NCBI GenBank assembly: GCA_013423325.1
Contig: BLJB01000595.1
Span: 1-14,645 of the forward strand
Length of the DNA: 14,645 bases
From: Usnea hakonensis
Taxonomy: Eukaryota > Ascomycota > Lecanoromycetes > Lecanorales > Parmeliaceae
Direction: 5' to 3'
Part shown: piece by piece, positions 1-7,806 of the stretch
How positions within the stretch are numbered: the stretch's first letter is position 1
Layout: every line of letters begins with the position of its first letter
Made by a program: the position numbers and the translations under genes
The notes under the pieces: model-generated
The model's database searches: none
The model's input: the letters and a program-made list of their open reading frames with translations, nothing else
What the model was told of the DNA's origin: nothing

Positions 1-618
1 GAAGGCTCATGCACTACATATCCTGTGTGAGGCTGACGTTGCCTTGATGGTTATCCTGGGCAGTAAGCGTTACGAGTATAGATCCGATGACACGACAACC
101 TGGCCACCAACGCCTCAGATCGTGCGCTTGTCCCCACATTCCGTGTACATACGAAGCAACACTGACGCAACACTAGAAATCTGGAAGCCTGCTGCCAGAA
201 TCTCCCCCTTCCTGCGACATCGAGGATATCGACAATATTTCGGAGATGATCAACCCAAATGCGGATGTCTCTTCTCCTTCCGAACAATTACGTCGCGAGC
301 TGGCCACGTCACAAAGTACTTGTTCATATCAGAGAAGTAAGGATTCATTGATAACGACATGAATATCTCGGCTAGGATTTCCTCAAGGGTTTACAAAGAG
401 TGTGGAAGTCAGCGCCATACCTCGCACCACCCCCGCGGCGATTGAGAGGATGTCGCCGCCATGCATCCCGGATCACGCTCCCATCGACAGATCCTCAGCA
501 GCCAACATTGGTCACCGCGAAAAGAAGAGGAAGCTAGGTTCGTACACGGTTGCCGCCTCCAACCCTCAAGCGAAGGTCCATACCACACTATCTTCAGAAC
601 AGTAACATCCACTTCCTG
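1..618. repeat. Left arm of a large inverted repeat (partner 6620-7160)
   Basis: Positions 1 to about 510 are the reverse complement of about 7161 down to 6655, with only scattered substitutions. Up to at least position 362 the pairing follows left x = 7162 - x with no net gap. The left arm then carries about 75-90 extra bases (roughly 500-585) before a further matching block (about 585-618 against 6620-6655). The arm starts at the window edge, so its outer end is unknown. It carries the 3' part of a MADS-like gene. The intervening segment is about 6 kb. Read directly from the sequence; percent identity was not computed. Confidence 0.93.
2..362 (+). CDS. MADS-box-like (SRF-type) protein, 5' end outside the window
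   Basis: Reading from base 2 gives KAHALHILCEADVALMVI, then KRYEYRS and a WPP motif, which resembles the second half of the MADS domain in the divergent small SRF-type proteins of ascomycetes (KKAxELxxLCxADVAxxI...YxYRS...WPP). The frame closes unless bases 122-176 are removed as a 55-bp phase-0 intron (GTGCGC donor, CACTAG acceptor, CTGAC branch-like motif). Splicing opens a second exon, 177-362, rich in acidic residues (CDIEDIDNISEM) and ending at TGA 360-362. The same exon structure is conserved in the inverted copy at 6800-7334. The start and the first half of the DNA-binding domain lie outside the window, so function cannot be judged. The family call rests on recalled motifs, not on a search. 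Confidence 0.6.
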
Positions 619-699
619 CCGTTCGTGAGGGAAGATATTGGTGTCCGTCACCAAATGGCAACGCAGCAGCTCCACGAAATCGACCGCATCCAAGAGAGG
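363..699. other. No convincing gene; inner part of the inverted-repeat arm
   Basis: The 3' flank of the MADS-like gene and the inner end of the left arm. A 94-codon minus-strand frame (409-693) exists, but the equivalent frame in the right arm is broken and has a stop (TAG) at the 'GRG' region. It overlaps the repeat and resembles no family I know. I do not call it a gene. Confidence 0.5.
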
Positions 700-1136
700 C
701 TATGAACGTGCGATATGATTAGCTAGATCGAACAACTCATCCGCTACCTCTTTCAAGAAGTCAGTCTTGTACCAGCTAATCAAACACTCCAACAGTATAA
801 AGAAGTCTTCCAACCCGTCAGCAAGGGACCCGTAACATAGCTTCAAGAGGTTCATGTAGTGCATGCAAATGTCTTCCTCCAACACGAAATAGTGAACCCA
901 GAACTCGATTATAGGTCCCTGTGTACATATGGAAAAGGCGAGAGGTGTCTTCCCGCCCTCGGGATTTATACTGCGTTCGGAAGTCGGAAACACGCCTTTG
1001 AAAAGACCGATGAGCTGTTTTTGGAGATTGATCATGCAGCTTCCGGACACAGCAGCTTGATTCTCTGCCTCAAAGACGGTCTTTCCAGTAGCGTATGCTT
1101 TGCCTTCAATCACTAGGATCGGAAATCGAACGTTCA
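700..1136 (-). pseudogene. Fragment of a fungal PD-(D/E)XK-nuclease-like protein (DUF7924-type)
   Basis: About 145 codons remain open on the minus strand. The segment FPILVIEGKAYATGK, followed by FEAENQAAVSG, matches the core of a large ascomycete family in which an E-x-K pair sits in a restriction-nuclease-like fold. Further along are SICTQGP, WVHYFVLE and a predicted helical C-terminal stretch (DFLKEVADEL) ending at TAG 700-702. The N-terminal half of the family is absent. Upstream the coding sequence runs directly into an LTR fragment (about 1137-1313), and the apparent start codon (1144-1146) with its first residues MGGL is LTR sequence. This is therefore a 5'-truncated relic, not a small gene. 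The exact Pfam family is uncertain; E-x-K and the overall pattern are what I see. Confidence 0.6.
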
Positions 1137-1313
1137 GGCCTCCCATGAGGCCTACATAACTGGCCTACATCCACATGTGTAGATTTTTCTTCATGCTTTT
1201 GCTTCAGTCATTACCAAGCTTGATCCTTCCGAATTAGGTATAGCGCATAATATTAGCCCTAGCCCTAAGCTACTAAATATAGTAAACAATTGTTTCCTCC
1301 TCATATTTCAACA
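1137..1313 (+). repeat. LTR fragment, 3' half (same family as 2764-3087 and 13463-13781)
   Basis: From GCCTCCCATGAGGCCTACA onward this matches the second half of the other two LTRs, including CCTACATAACTGG, the conserved TAGCCCTAGCCCTAAGC (1254-1270), the GTAAACAATTGTTT palindrome (1282-1295) and the terminal CAACA (1309-1313). The first ~145 bp of the LTR are missing, and a short deletion lies just before the 3' end. It is oriented like the other two copies. The lost 5' half coincides with the truncation of the nuclease-like fragment on its left, so a rearrangement broke both. Confidence 0.88.
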
Positions 1314-1511
1314 GAAGCAGTCTTGGCCCGCCTCTAGGCGAGGTATTGGGGATGGTGGGGCTAGCTGAGCCAATGCCTGGAATCGCGCCTAAGATTTATG
1401 CAACCTTAGAGCATCAGAATTTCGACCTTGATCATAGCGGCGTGAAAAGTCGGCTCCCATCAAGATATGCAACGTCACATCCCATAATCTCTCCAAGCAT
1501 GACTCTCTTAG

Positions 1512-1993
1512 TGTCTTTTACCGAAGAAAGTCAGCTCAACAGAGATTCCACGATTTCTCAACCATCGTGTTCTCGAACCCTTCCAGGACATCCGCGAATA
1601 CCTTGACAGGATGCGGCACAACTCCGCAGTTTTCTCCGTCGAGAGCTATGGGCTGTCGATCTGGAGCGTATGGCCCCGCACTTGTGGATTATGTCGACGC
1701 AGTCAAGCAGCAACGTCTCCCCACTACATCAGCAGAAGGTGAAAGGGCGAGAGATAATTGTGACGGAAGACCCACGACTACATCTGGTATGGATATACGA
1801 CCGAGTATTCATCAAGCCATTGCCGCGATACCTTCTTTCGTATACCTTCTGGTCGGAACATATGTCAAATGAAAAATCTACACTTTGGGGAAACAATGAG
1901 GAAGAGCAGGAGACCTGTACAATGATACGGATGTCGGCCTTGGGCTTCCTGATGCTGTCTTCCCCGGCTATGTGCTGGGAAGTCCCTGAGTGA
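1512..1993 (+). pseudogene. DUF6601-like protein remnant with frameshift(s)
   Basis: Two overlapping frames together resemble the N-terminal half of the ascomycete DUF6601 family. Frame one (1512 to about 1655) reads EIPRFLNHRVLEPFQDI and MRHNSAVFSVESYG. Frame two (about 1649-1993) continues with LERMAPHLW, GREIIVTEDPRLHLVW, DRVFIKPLPRYLLSY, FWSEH and ALGFL. The shift lies near 1650-1661. Family proteins continue for several hundred residues with C-terminal membrane helices; here the similarity ends at ALGFL (about 1954) and TGA follows at 1991-1993. It is a truncated, frame-broken pseudogene with no plausible intron to repair it. The family name is from memory of the GREI...LHLxW...IFxKPLPRxLL pattern. 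Confidence 0.6.
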
Positions 1994-2501
1994 CATGGTA
2001 CGGGAGCAAAGCGTACAGGCACATGTTGCTCTAGCAAGGCTGAGTTTCGAGTTGTTCTCAGATTCAGGTACTGTTTGAAGTGCTGGAGACAACCATGAAG
2101 CTAGTCAGCATCGGATGCTTAAAAAGCAGAGATTAGACGGGCAGGGATATGAGGGTATTCAGGATCGCGATCGGCCTCTAGTTGCTTACTGCCAGTGGCA
2201 GGCTGAGATCCAGAAACAAAAGTGATCGGACGACTTCGCAAATCATCGCCCATGTCTCTCATTTCTCGCCCACCTAAAACTTGGGGACTGTTGTGCTGTA
2301 GATGAGGCTGGTAATCATTCTAGGGTTAGAGAATTTTCTCCCTCTCATATACGGAGAGCACATTATTGAAAAGAATATGGTTGCGAAGGCTATATAGTTC
2401 TCACTTTTGAAACTACCCCGCACGGAGATAAAAGGTGCCTGAAGTTTTATAGACTAAACCATACGTTGTTTTAACCTTTAAATCCGGAAATGGTTTCCAT
2501 A
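1994..2501. other. No recognisable gene
   Basis: Mixed sequence downstream of the DUF6601-like remnant. A stretch of about 45 open codons on the + strand (about 2108-2224, ending in TGA) resembles no family known to me. From about 2330 the sequence becomes AT-rich. I see no RNA gene, tandem repeat or terminal inverted repeat. Confidence 0.4.
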
Positions 2502-2684
2502 TTAGCACAAGCGTATCCTCGGGAGGTTTGAGGACTCGGAAACTGGACGCTGTCTATCTAGAAGTCGTTCGTAAGGTGCGTGAGATTCTCGCGCATTAGC
2601 AGACTTATTGGGCTTCTTGCACGTGTTATACGTGTTGATGGCCTCCTTCAGTCGTTCTTCGATGGCTGCATATGACATATCCAT
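2502..2684 (-). pseudogene. N-terminal stub of a pogo-type (Tc1/mariner) transposase, HTH_psq region
   Basis: Sixty codons from ATG at 2684 down to TAG at 2502. The start reads MDMSYAAIEERLKEAINTYN, followed by a Lys/Ser-rich turn, then YERLLDRQRP. This is the layout of the psq-type helix-turn-helix at the N terminus of fungal pogo-like transposases (EExLxxAIxxYN...SxxxAAReF.VPyxxLxxR). The second helix-turn-helix, the CENP-B-like domain and the DDE catalytic domain are all absent, so only about a tenth of a normal transposase remains. The solo LTR begins 79 bp upstream of its start codon. The family assignment is a motif-level judgement. Confidence 0.5.
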
Positions 2685-2763
2685 GATGGGGTTGATAGAT
2701 GTGGATTAGTAGATGGTTAGGTCGATATTCGCGAACTTTTGTGTGTGGTCGGAGAGCAATTAG

Positions 2764-3087
2764 TGTTGGAATGCAACCCCCAGCTAGTGTAATTAGCTTG
2801 CAGCCAAAATGGAGCTACCAGCTGCTAGGGAAATGACCGGAGGCCTGAGCATGGAATGTAGGCGCAGGCCTACTGTTGGAGGCGCAAGTAAGGGGTAGCC
2901 TCTCACGAGGCCTACATAACTGGACTACACCCACCTGTGTAGTGTTTTTCTTTATGCATTTACTTCAGTCATTTTTGAACCTGATCCTTCCCAATTAGGA
3001 ATAGCGCCGAGGATTAGCCCTAGCCCTAAGCTATCAGAATAGTGTAAACAATTGTTTCCTACCAAATTTGCTCTTCATAATCCAACA
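2764..3087 (+). repeat. Solo LTR of a Ty1/copia element, with 5-bp target-site duplication
   Basis: 324 bp bounded by TGTTG (2764-2768) and CAACA (3083-3087), a perfect 5-bp terminal inverted repeat. It is flanked by ATTAG on both sides (2759-2763 and 3088-3092), the 5-bp target duplication usual for copia integration. The sequence aligns end to end with the 3' LTR at 13463-13781. No internal element sequence is present, so it arose by LTR-LTR recombination after a complete insertion. It sits 184 bp upstream of the start codon of the 771-residue gene, in the same orientation. Confidence 0.92.
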
Positions 3088-3092
3088 ATTAG

Positions 3093-3271
3093 CCGAGGAA
3101 CGAGGCTAAGTGTGGGGCATGATTACCGTACACAACTTCTAGATCACAGCGAAACCGGTAAGCTTAACAAGCGGAATTTTCCACTCTCACCAAAACTTTC
3201 GCTCTTTTTCTTGCCTCCATCTCTCAGCTTCACATAGACCTTCCATCTGACATTATTTTCATCGCCTCACG
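3093..3271 (+). promoter_or_regulatory. Putative promoter/5' leader of the 771-residue gene
   Basis: This 179-bp interval separates the solo LTR from the ATG at 3272. Its second half (about 3177-3271) is pyrimidine-rich on the coding strand, with tracts such as CTCTTTTTCTTGCCTCC, a common feature just upstream of ascomycete start codons. No TATA box stands out. Since so little unique sequence remains, the LTR may supply part of the promoter; that is inference. Confidence 0.4.
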
Positions 3272-5779
3272 ATGGCTAAGCAGCATACTCCAGATGGGAG
3301 GCTGGTCTATCTCCACTGCTCATCAATCTTCAGCGGGGCAAACGCGCACGTTCGAAAAGTAAAGAAGATCTCTCAGCTTCTCAAGAAGCATAAGGCATCC
3401 ATCAAAATGCTCACAAAGGAATTTACCTTACCAGCCGTTGCTGCAATTGCTAAAGAGTTGCTAGAAGAGCAGATCTTCGAATCCTTACCCCGGGCAAGGC
3501 TCCGTTACCCAGAGTTGTTCCAGCCGTCAGAGACGCAAGAGGCCGAGAGAGCGGCCTCGGAGGCAGAAGTCATCCGGATCGAGGCCGAGGCAGTACAAGA
3601 TATAGTGTTGACATCCGATGACGAGGGAGGAGATGAGTGCCCGGACTTTGAGCAAGGCGAGCAGCAGGCTGAGCCTAAGGGAACATTAGAAGACAAAGCC
3701 GAGGCTGGGGACAATGTTCAAACCAACGCTGTCAGACTGTGGCAAGTATTAACGCTCGCGACAGGACAGTCACGTAGCTAATATTCTTGACAGCCAAAAA
3801 TCGACAACCCAAACACACCATGCCCTGTCTATCCCCAGGCTCCATCCTGTCTATTTACCATTCAAAACGCAACATAGAATTCTAATCTCAGTCCAATCTT
3901 TGCTTGAAGAATGCTGTCTGGAGTTCGGCAACACTTGGGTTCCAGATTTGATGGAGGCGCGGAAATGGAAAGAAGCAGAGTCCATTGAACTCACCGAATG
4001 GACCAAGAGATTTTTGAAATACGCCAAGTCTCTGCCGCCATCAGCCATTAAACCGGTTCCCGGTAAAAGTATCGCTGAAGTGCTCTTTGGAACAAGTACT
4101 CTTCGTCACTCAGCTGTCCATCGCCTTCCAACTAGCGCAGCCGGAATTTTGAACATGCTCAGTGCAGCTATCACCTTTGCGGAAGCCCTTGATGACTCCA
4201 AACGAGCGGAGAAGGTAGCGGAAATCAAAACGCAGCTACAGGCTAGCATAGAGGAAATTGTACAGCATCAAAATCTGCTCGAACACAAGCTCACAGATCA
4301 ATTTGAAGATATTGCGCATCGGAGAGCTGAACTTGACGAGTTGGAAAGATCATCAATCGAAGAGATGCTGGCAACGGACAAGGAACAACGCACTGAGGTT
4401 GGCTCTACCCTTGAAAGCTTCCTTGTTGGCTCCCAACAGGTCTCCAATCCTTGCGCTTGCAGTCATATACCGAGCCTTGACGGAGCGAAGGCGGACTCTA
4501 AGGCAGAGGAGAACAACAAGAGTTGCTGGATAGGTACATTTCTATATGCTCTTGTCTTTCATATCAAGTCCCGTCTGTTCTTACATATATTGCTAACACT
4601 CCTCTAGAACACGAACTGAAACCCTTAGCCGGGATAAATGAAGTACAAGCTTACGACCAAAGTCCACTCGGCGAAGAGAAACCTTGTCAAGACGAAAAGT
4701 CGGGGAAAGATGATCGACCTCCTTGTCACGATGATAGTGGTGGCAGTGTCGAAGGAGAATCGGAAGTCTCGGAATCGACCTTTTCAACTTTAAGGACTAA
4801 GGGGCAAAAGAAAAAAGGGAAAAAGGCTGCAGCATCTGGCTGGGATATTTCTGCAGCTGAGCAAGCACCTGTTCTTATGGATGAAGCCCCTGCTTCAGAA
4901 GACGCCTCTCCCGCCTCAGTACATGTTACTCACAATCTGAGTTGGAAAGGGCCAGGATACGGAGCTTGCAATTTCGTCGCAACTAGTGGTGTTGCTGTAG
5001 AGCCGCATAATGCAGTGGAGGAAGCTATCCCCGCCGAAGCTTCCCCCACAGAGGAGCTTTACACTATTGCGCTAGAGGAAGATCCATTGCCGGAGGATAC
5101 CTTGCCTGCAGAAGAAGCATTCTCCAAAGGGGACCCAATGGGTAATGAAAGAATTGCTCCCCAGGCGACGCTGGAAGCTTCACAAGCCGAGCCAATCATC
5201 GAAGGCTTCGACAGCGTAAAGAAACATACGCTCGACCAACATGACAGTAGTCCAAATGACTTGGACGATCCCCATGAACCAACGTTAAAGCCTGATATCG
5301 CTCCAATGCATAGTGCCCCAGCTGAGAATGCCGAGTTCCTTGTACCATCTCCAAGGCCTGCTCTTTGTGCCGTGCGCGATAAATCGGATTACCACTCACC
5401 TCCTCCCTCGGCGCCGTCGTCTACAGCGACTTCCGTCCTTGAGACTGCAGCACCAGAGGCACCAACGGAATATGGCCATACCATCACGCTCAAAATCCTC
5501 AACGGTAGCAAGATCCTCAGAGCTATCGTCTTTATCAGAGCTTGCACCCGGACAGCAATATTGAACGAAGCAAGAGCATACTACATGAAATGGGCACAAG
5601 ATGATCAAATTCTTGGGACGCAGCTGGCAAAAGGATGCGATCTGACCTTGATGTCGTTAAACATGTACGGGTACGACATGGACTTGTTGACATACAAGAT
5701 TGAAAACCTGTCCTCTCTGCTTCGTGCTGTTGAGAAAATGGGTATTCCGAGATTTACACTCCGGGTCTCCGAGATTTGA
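3272..5779 (+). CDS. Uncharacterised 771-residue fungal protein, three exons
   Basis: Preferred model: exons 3272-3773, 3892-4533 and 4608-5779, giving 771 residues ending at TGA 5777-5779. Intron 2 (4534-4607, GTACAT...GCTAAC...CTCTAG) is clear. Intron 1 (3774-3891, GTAGCT...CTAATCTCAG) restores the frame; a four-exon alternative (introns 3746-3793 and 3849-3891) also stays in frame. Residues 1-100 form a basic, helical N-terminal region (YLHCSSIFSG, then LPRARLRYPELF). Residues about 110-155 are acidic. Residues 170-350 contain the motif FGTSTLRHSAVHRLPTSA (233-250) followed by a long charged, probably coiled-coil segment (270-345). Residues 382-672 are low-complexity, Glu/Pro/Ala-rich, with a lysine cluster KGQKKKGKK (about 443). 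Residues 673-771 form a compact predicted domain (ILRAIVFIRACTRTAILNEA ... MGIPRFTLRVSEI). There is no signal peptide or membrane segment. I recognise it only as a fungal hypothetical family and assign no function. Confidence 0.8.
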
Positions 5780-5962
5780 AAGGCATTAAGGTCGAGCTGT
5801 TCCCCTAATCTTTGTAATCTGAAAATAGGCTCTGCATTTGGTGTCAAATGTCGCATCACGGACCAAGAATGTGCACCGCTAAGCCTCTTTGTGACAAACC
5901 CAGCAAAAGGACGTGGTTATTCCTGGACATAGCTAGAAAGAGAACATTAACAGATTCGCGGA
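5780..5962. other. 3' flank of the 771-residue gene
   Basis: Short AT-leaning sequence after the TGA, probably 3' untranslated region. No clear polyadenylation signal or gene is visible. Confidence 0.4.
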
Positions 5963-6156
5963 ATGGAGCTAGGGATTAGGAGCAGTAATTGGAAGAGTAA
6001 GGTGGGGGAGGAAAAGGTGCTGGGGAAGGAGCATCCATCTACACTGACGAGCATGAACAATCTGGCCGGAGTGTTGAGCAGGCAAGGCAAATACAGTGAG
6101 GCCGAAGAGATGCATCGACAGGGAAGGAGCATCCTGATACGCTGACGAGCATGAAC
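5963..6156 (+). pseudogene. Relic of kinesin-light-chain-type TPR repeats
   Basis: Frame one (to about 6120) reads KVLGKEHPSTLTSMNNLAGV, then QGKYSEAEEMHRQ, one nearly complete 42-residue TPR of the kinesin-light-chain type. At 6121 the next unit restarts as GKEHPDTLTSMN, but in a different frame. The repeated block GGGAAGGAGCATCC occurs at 6023 and 6121, 98 bp apart instead of the 126 bp of an intact unit, so about 28 bp were lost and the frame was broken. In fungi such near-identical TPR arrays usually form the C terminus of STAND (NB-ARC or NACHT) proteins that may act in non-self recognition. No nucleotide-binding or effector domain is present here. Confidence 0.72.
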
Positions 6157-6221
6157 ACCGCATATATTTGCCTGCTCAGAAGCTACCACACAAGCTCACC
6201 AGAATACAGTTCCACTACGCT

Positions 6222-6579
6222 ATGAATGAGGGCGATGTACCCCTTCCTCCTTATTTCGATAAGTCTATCGATGGACTATTCACAAAGAACGAGTGGGTTG
6301 CTACCATTTGTCACGGAATAGATCTAACAAAGATGTTCATTATTCTAGGTGCCCAGCCCAAGTCCTTCGCCACTTGATTGCATCTTCTTCGATAGCTTCA
6401 TCCCCACATACAGGACCTCATACTTCTCTAAGGCTGATGATGCCGGGATTCGACGGTATAAGAACCAGCTCTTGTCTCAATCATTACCCTCTGGAGAGCC
6501 CGCTCTCCTTCTCTTTGATCCTTTAGGAGATGGTCTAGCCATCGTGAGCCCTCTCGAAGGGTGGTCTGTGCTATGGTAA
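6222..6579 (+). pseudogene. Unrecognised gene remnant with a frameshift
   Basis: Two overlapping + frames join into one plausible protein. Frame one from ATG 6222 reads MNEGDVPLPPYFD, then FTKNEWVATICHGIDL and FIILG before stopping at 6377. Frame two, entered near 6349, reads PLDCIFFDSFIPTYRTS, then GEPALLLFDPLGDGLAIVSP and LEGWSVLW, ending at TAA 6577-6579. A one-base shift around 6345-6355 connects them. An AG at the junction (TTATTCTAG) could be a splice acceptor, but I see no matching donor. Composition is protein-like in both frames. I do not recognise the family with confidence. The end abuts the right inverted-repeat arm. Confidence 0.45.
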
Positions 6580-6619
6580 AGAGCTCTTTCGGTTCAGGAA
6601 TCGATGGTAGTAAAGGGGG

Positions 6620-7160
6620 GAGCAGGAAGTGGATACTACTGTTCTGAAGATGGTGTGTTGTTGCTGAGGATCTGTCGATGGGAGCTTGATCCGGGGTACA
6701 TGACGGCAACATCCTCTCGATCGCCGCGGGGGTAGTGCGAGGTATGGCGCTAACTTCCACACTCTTTGTAAACCCTTGAGGAAATCCTAGCCGAGATATT
6801 CATATCGTTATCAATAAATCCTTACTTCTCTGACATAAACAAGTACTTTGTGACGTGGCCAGCTCGCGACGTAATTGTTCGGAAGGAGAAGAGACATCCG
6901 CATTTGGGTTAATCATCTCCGAAATATTGTCGATATCCTCGATGTCGCAGGAAGGGGGAGATTCTGGCAGCAGGCTTCCAGATTTCTAGTGTTGCGTCAG
7001 TGTTGCTTCGTATGTACACGGAATGTGGGGACAAGCGCACGATCTGAGGCGTTGGTGGCCAGGTTGTCGTGTCATCGGATCTATACTCGTAACGCTTACT
7101 GCCCAGGATAACCATCAAGGCAACGTCAGCCTCACACAGGATATGTAGTGCATGAGCCTT
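6620..7160. repeat. Right arm of the large inverted repeat (partner 1-618)
   Basis: Reverse complement of the left arm: 7160-6800 matches 2-362 without net gaps, and the match continues to about 6655. After skipping about 75-90 bases present only in the left arm, 6620-6655 matches about 585-618. Substitutions are few (for example the stop-proximal codons differ: TCATATC here against a GATATGA-type context at left). Sequence beyond 7160 cannot be compared because its counterpart lies outside the window, so the true arm may extend further right. Confidence 0.93.
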
Positions 7161-7334
7161 CTTGATCGCCCCCCGAGCTCTCAAGAGGGCAACGAAGGTA
7201 TCCGGTCTTATGGAGCGAAGGATGAAGACGTCGGCACCCATACGCATGCCGCAAATGAGGAAAGAGACTGCAGATAATGTTAAAGACACAGTATTCAATA
7301 TAATACCTTGATTCGAGCCTCTGGTGGATGACAT
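6800..7334 (-). CDS. MADS-box-like (SRF-type) protein, inverted copy with its 5' part
   Basis: From ATG 7332-7334 the minus strand is open to 7041. A 55-bp intron (7040 down to 6986, GTGCGC...CACTAG) joins it in phase 0 to 6985-6800, ending in TGA; the product is 159 residues. Residues 57-86 carry the MADS-like core (IKKAHALHILCEADVALMV ... KRYEYRS), followed by WPP and the acidic tail CDIEDIDNISEM. Residues 10-56 do not resemble the expected basic N-terminal half of a MADS domain (LSAVSFLICGM is hydrophobic), so the 5' part may be a fusion with foreign sequence or wrongly chosen. A 39-bp GTATTA...CTGCAG segment (7306 down to 7268) could be a very short intron. An upstream in-frame ATG at 7448 adds 38 residues, but I find no reason to prefer it. 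Confidence 0.5.
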
Positions 7335-7448
7335 GATAGCCGCATGTATCGTATTGCCCAAGTTGCGAAGAGAGAAGCGAGCAACATAGCAGGATAAGAA
7401 GAGGTCATCTTGGCCTCTATAAACAAACGAGTCAACAGCAAGGTCCAT

Positions 7449-7806
7449 AGTTCAGGCACATAAAATCGAGAACTAGCGGAAATGCGAGGATTTACCGTAG
7501 TCGCGGGAACGTCTAGACGGATAACACAAGGTGTCCGATGGCGCCGTTCGTGCCAAGCAGAAAGCTAGGTACGACGACGACGATGGTATACCCTGCTAGC
7601 CCGTGGTGGAGATGAGCACTGTTGCAAGGATCTCTAGCTTGAGAGATGGTTGCAATTGCCTTGCGAGCAGTGGTCCATCGTGCATGTGGCTTGCATAAGG
7701 TAGGCGGTACTGTCTCTCAATTATGTTGAGTTTTTCGCTAAGAATTCCGCTCAAACCATCGTCCTACTCCCGTGTTCAGTGGACTGTAACCCAGCTAGGC
7801 CGGTAA
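7449..7806. other. No supported gene; possible minus-strand exon traces
   Basis: On the minus strand a hydrophobic stretch (YTIVVVVPSFLLGTNGAIGH, about 7595-7536) is followed by a stop and by intron-like signals (GTAAAT near 7497, TTTATAG near 7415). It could be a decayed upstream exon of the sequence fused to the MADS-like gene, but the frames do not connect cleanly. An (ACG)4 microsatellite lies near 7572. Confidence 0.3.

Noticed and set aside
51..287. 78-codon minus-strand frame, repeated at 6875-7111 on the plus strand
   Set aside because: Identical in both arms only because it is antisense to the MADS-like exons; the sense reading carries the recognisable motifs and the intron.
409..693. 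94-codon minus-strand frame in the left arm
   Set aside because: The right-arm counterpart is broken and no family pattern is visible.
540..6580. Shared coding match between the left minus frame (SLEGW) and the remnant ending at 6579 (PLEGW)
   Set aside because: The order of neighbouring matched blocks differs between the arms, so the five-residue similarity is probably chance.
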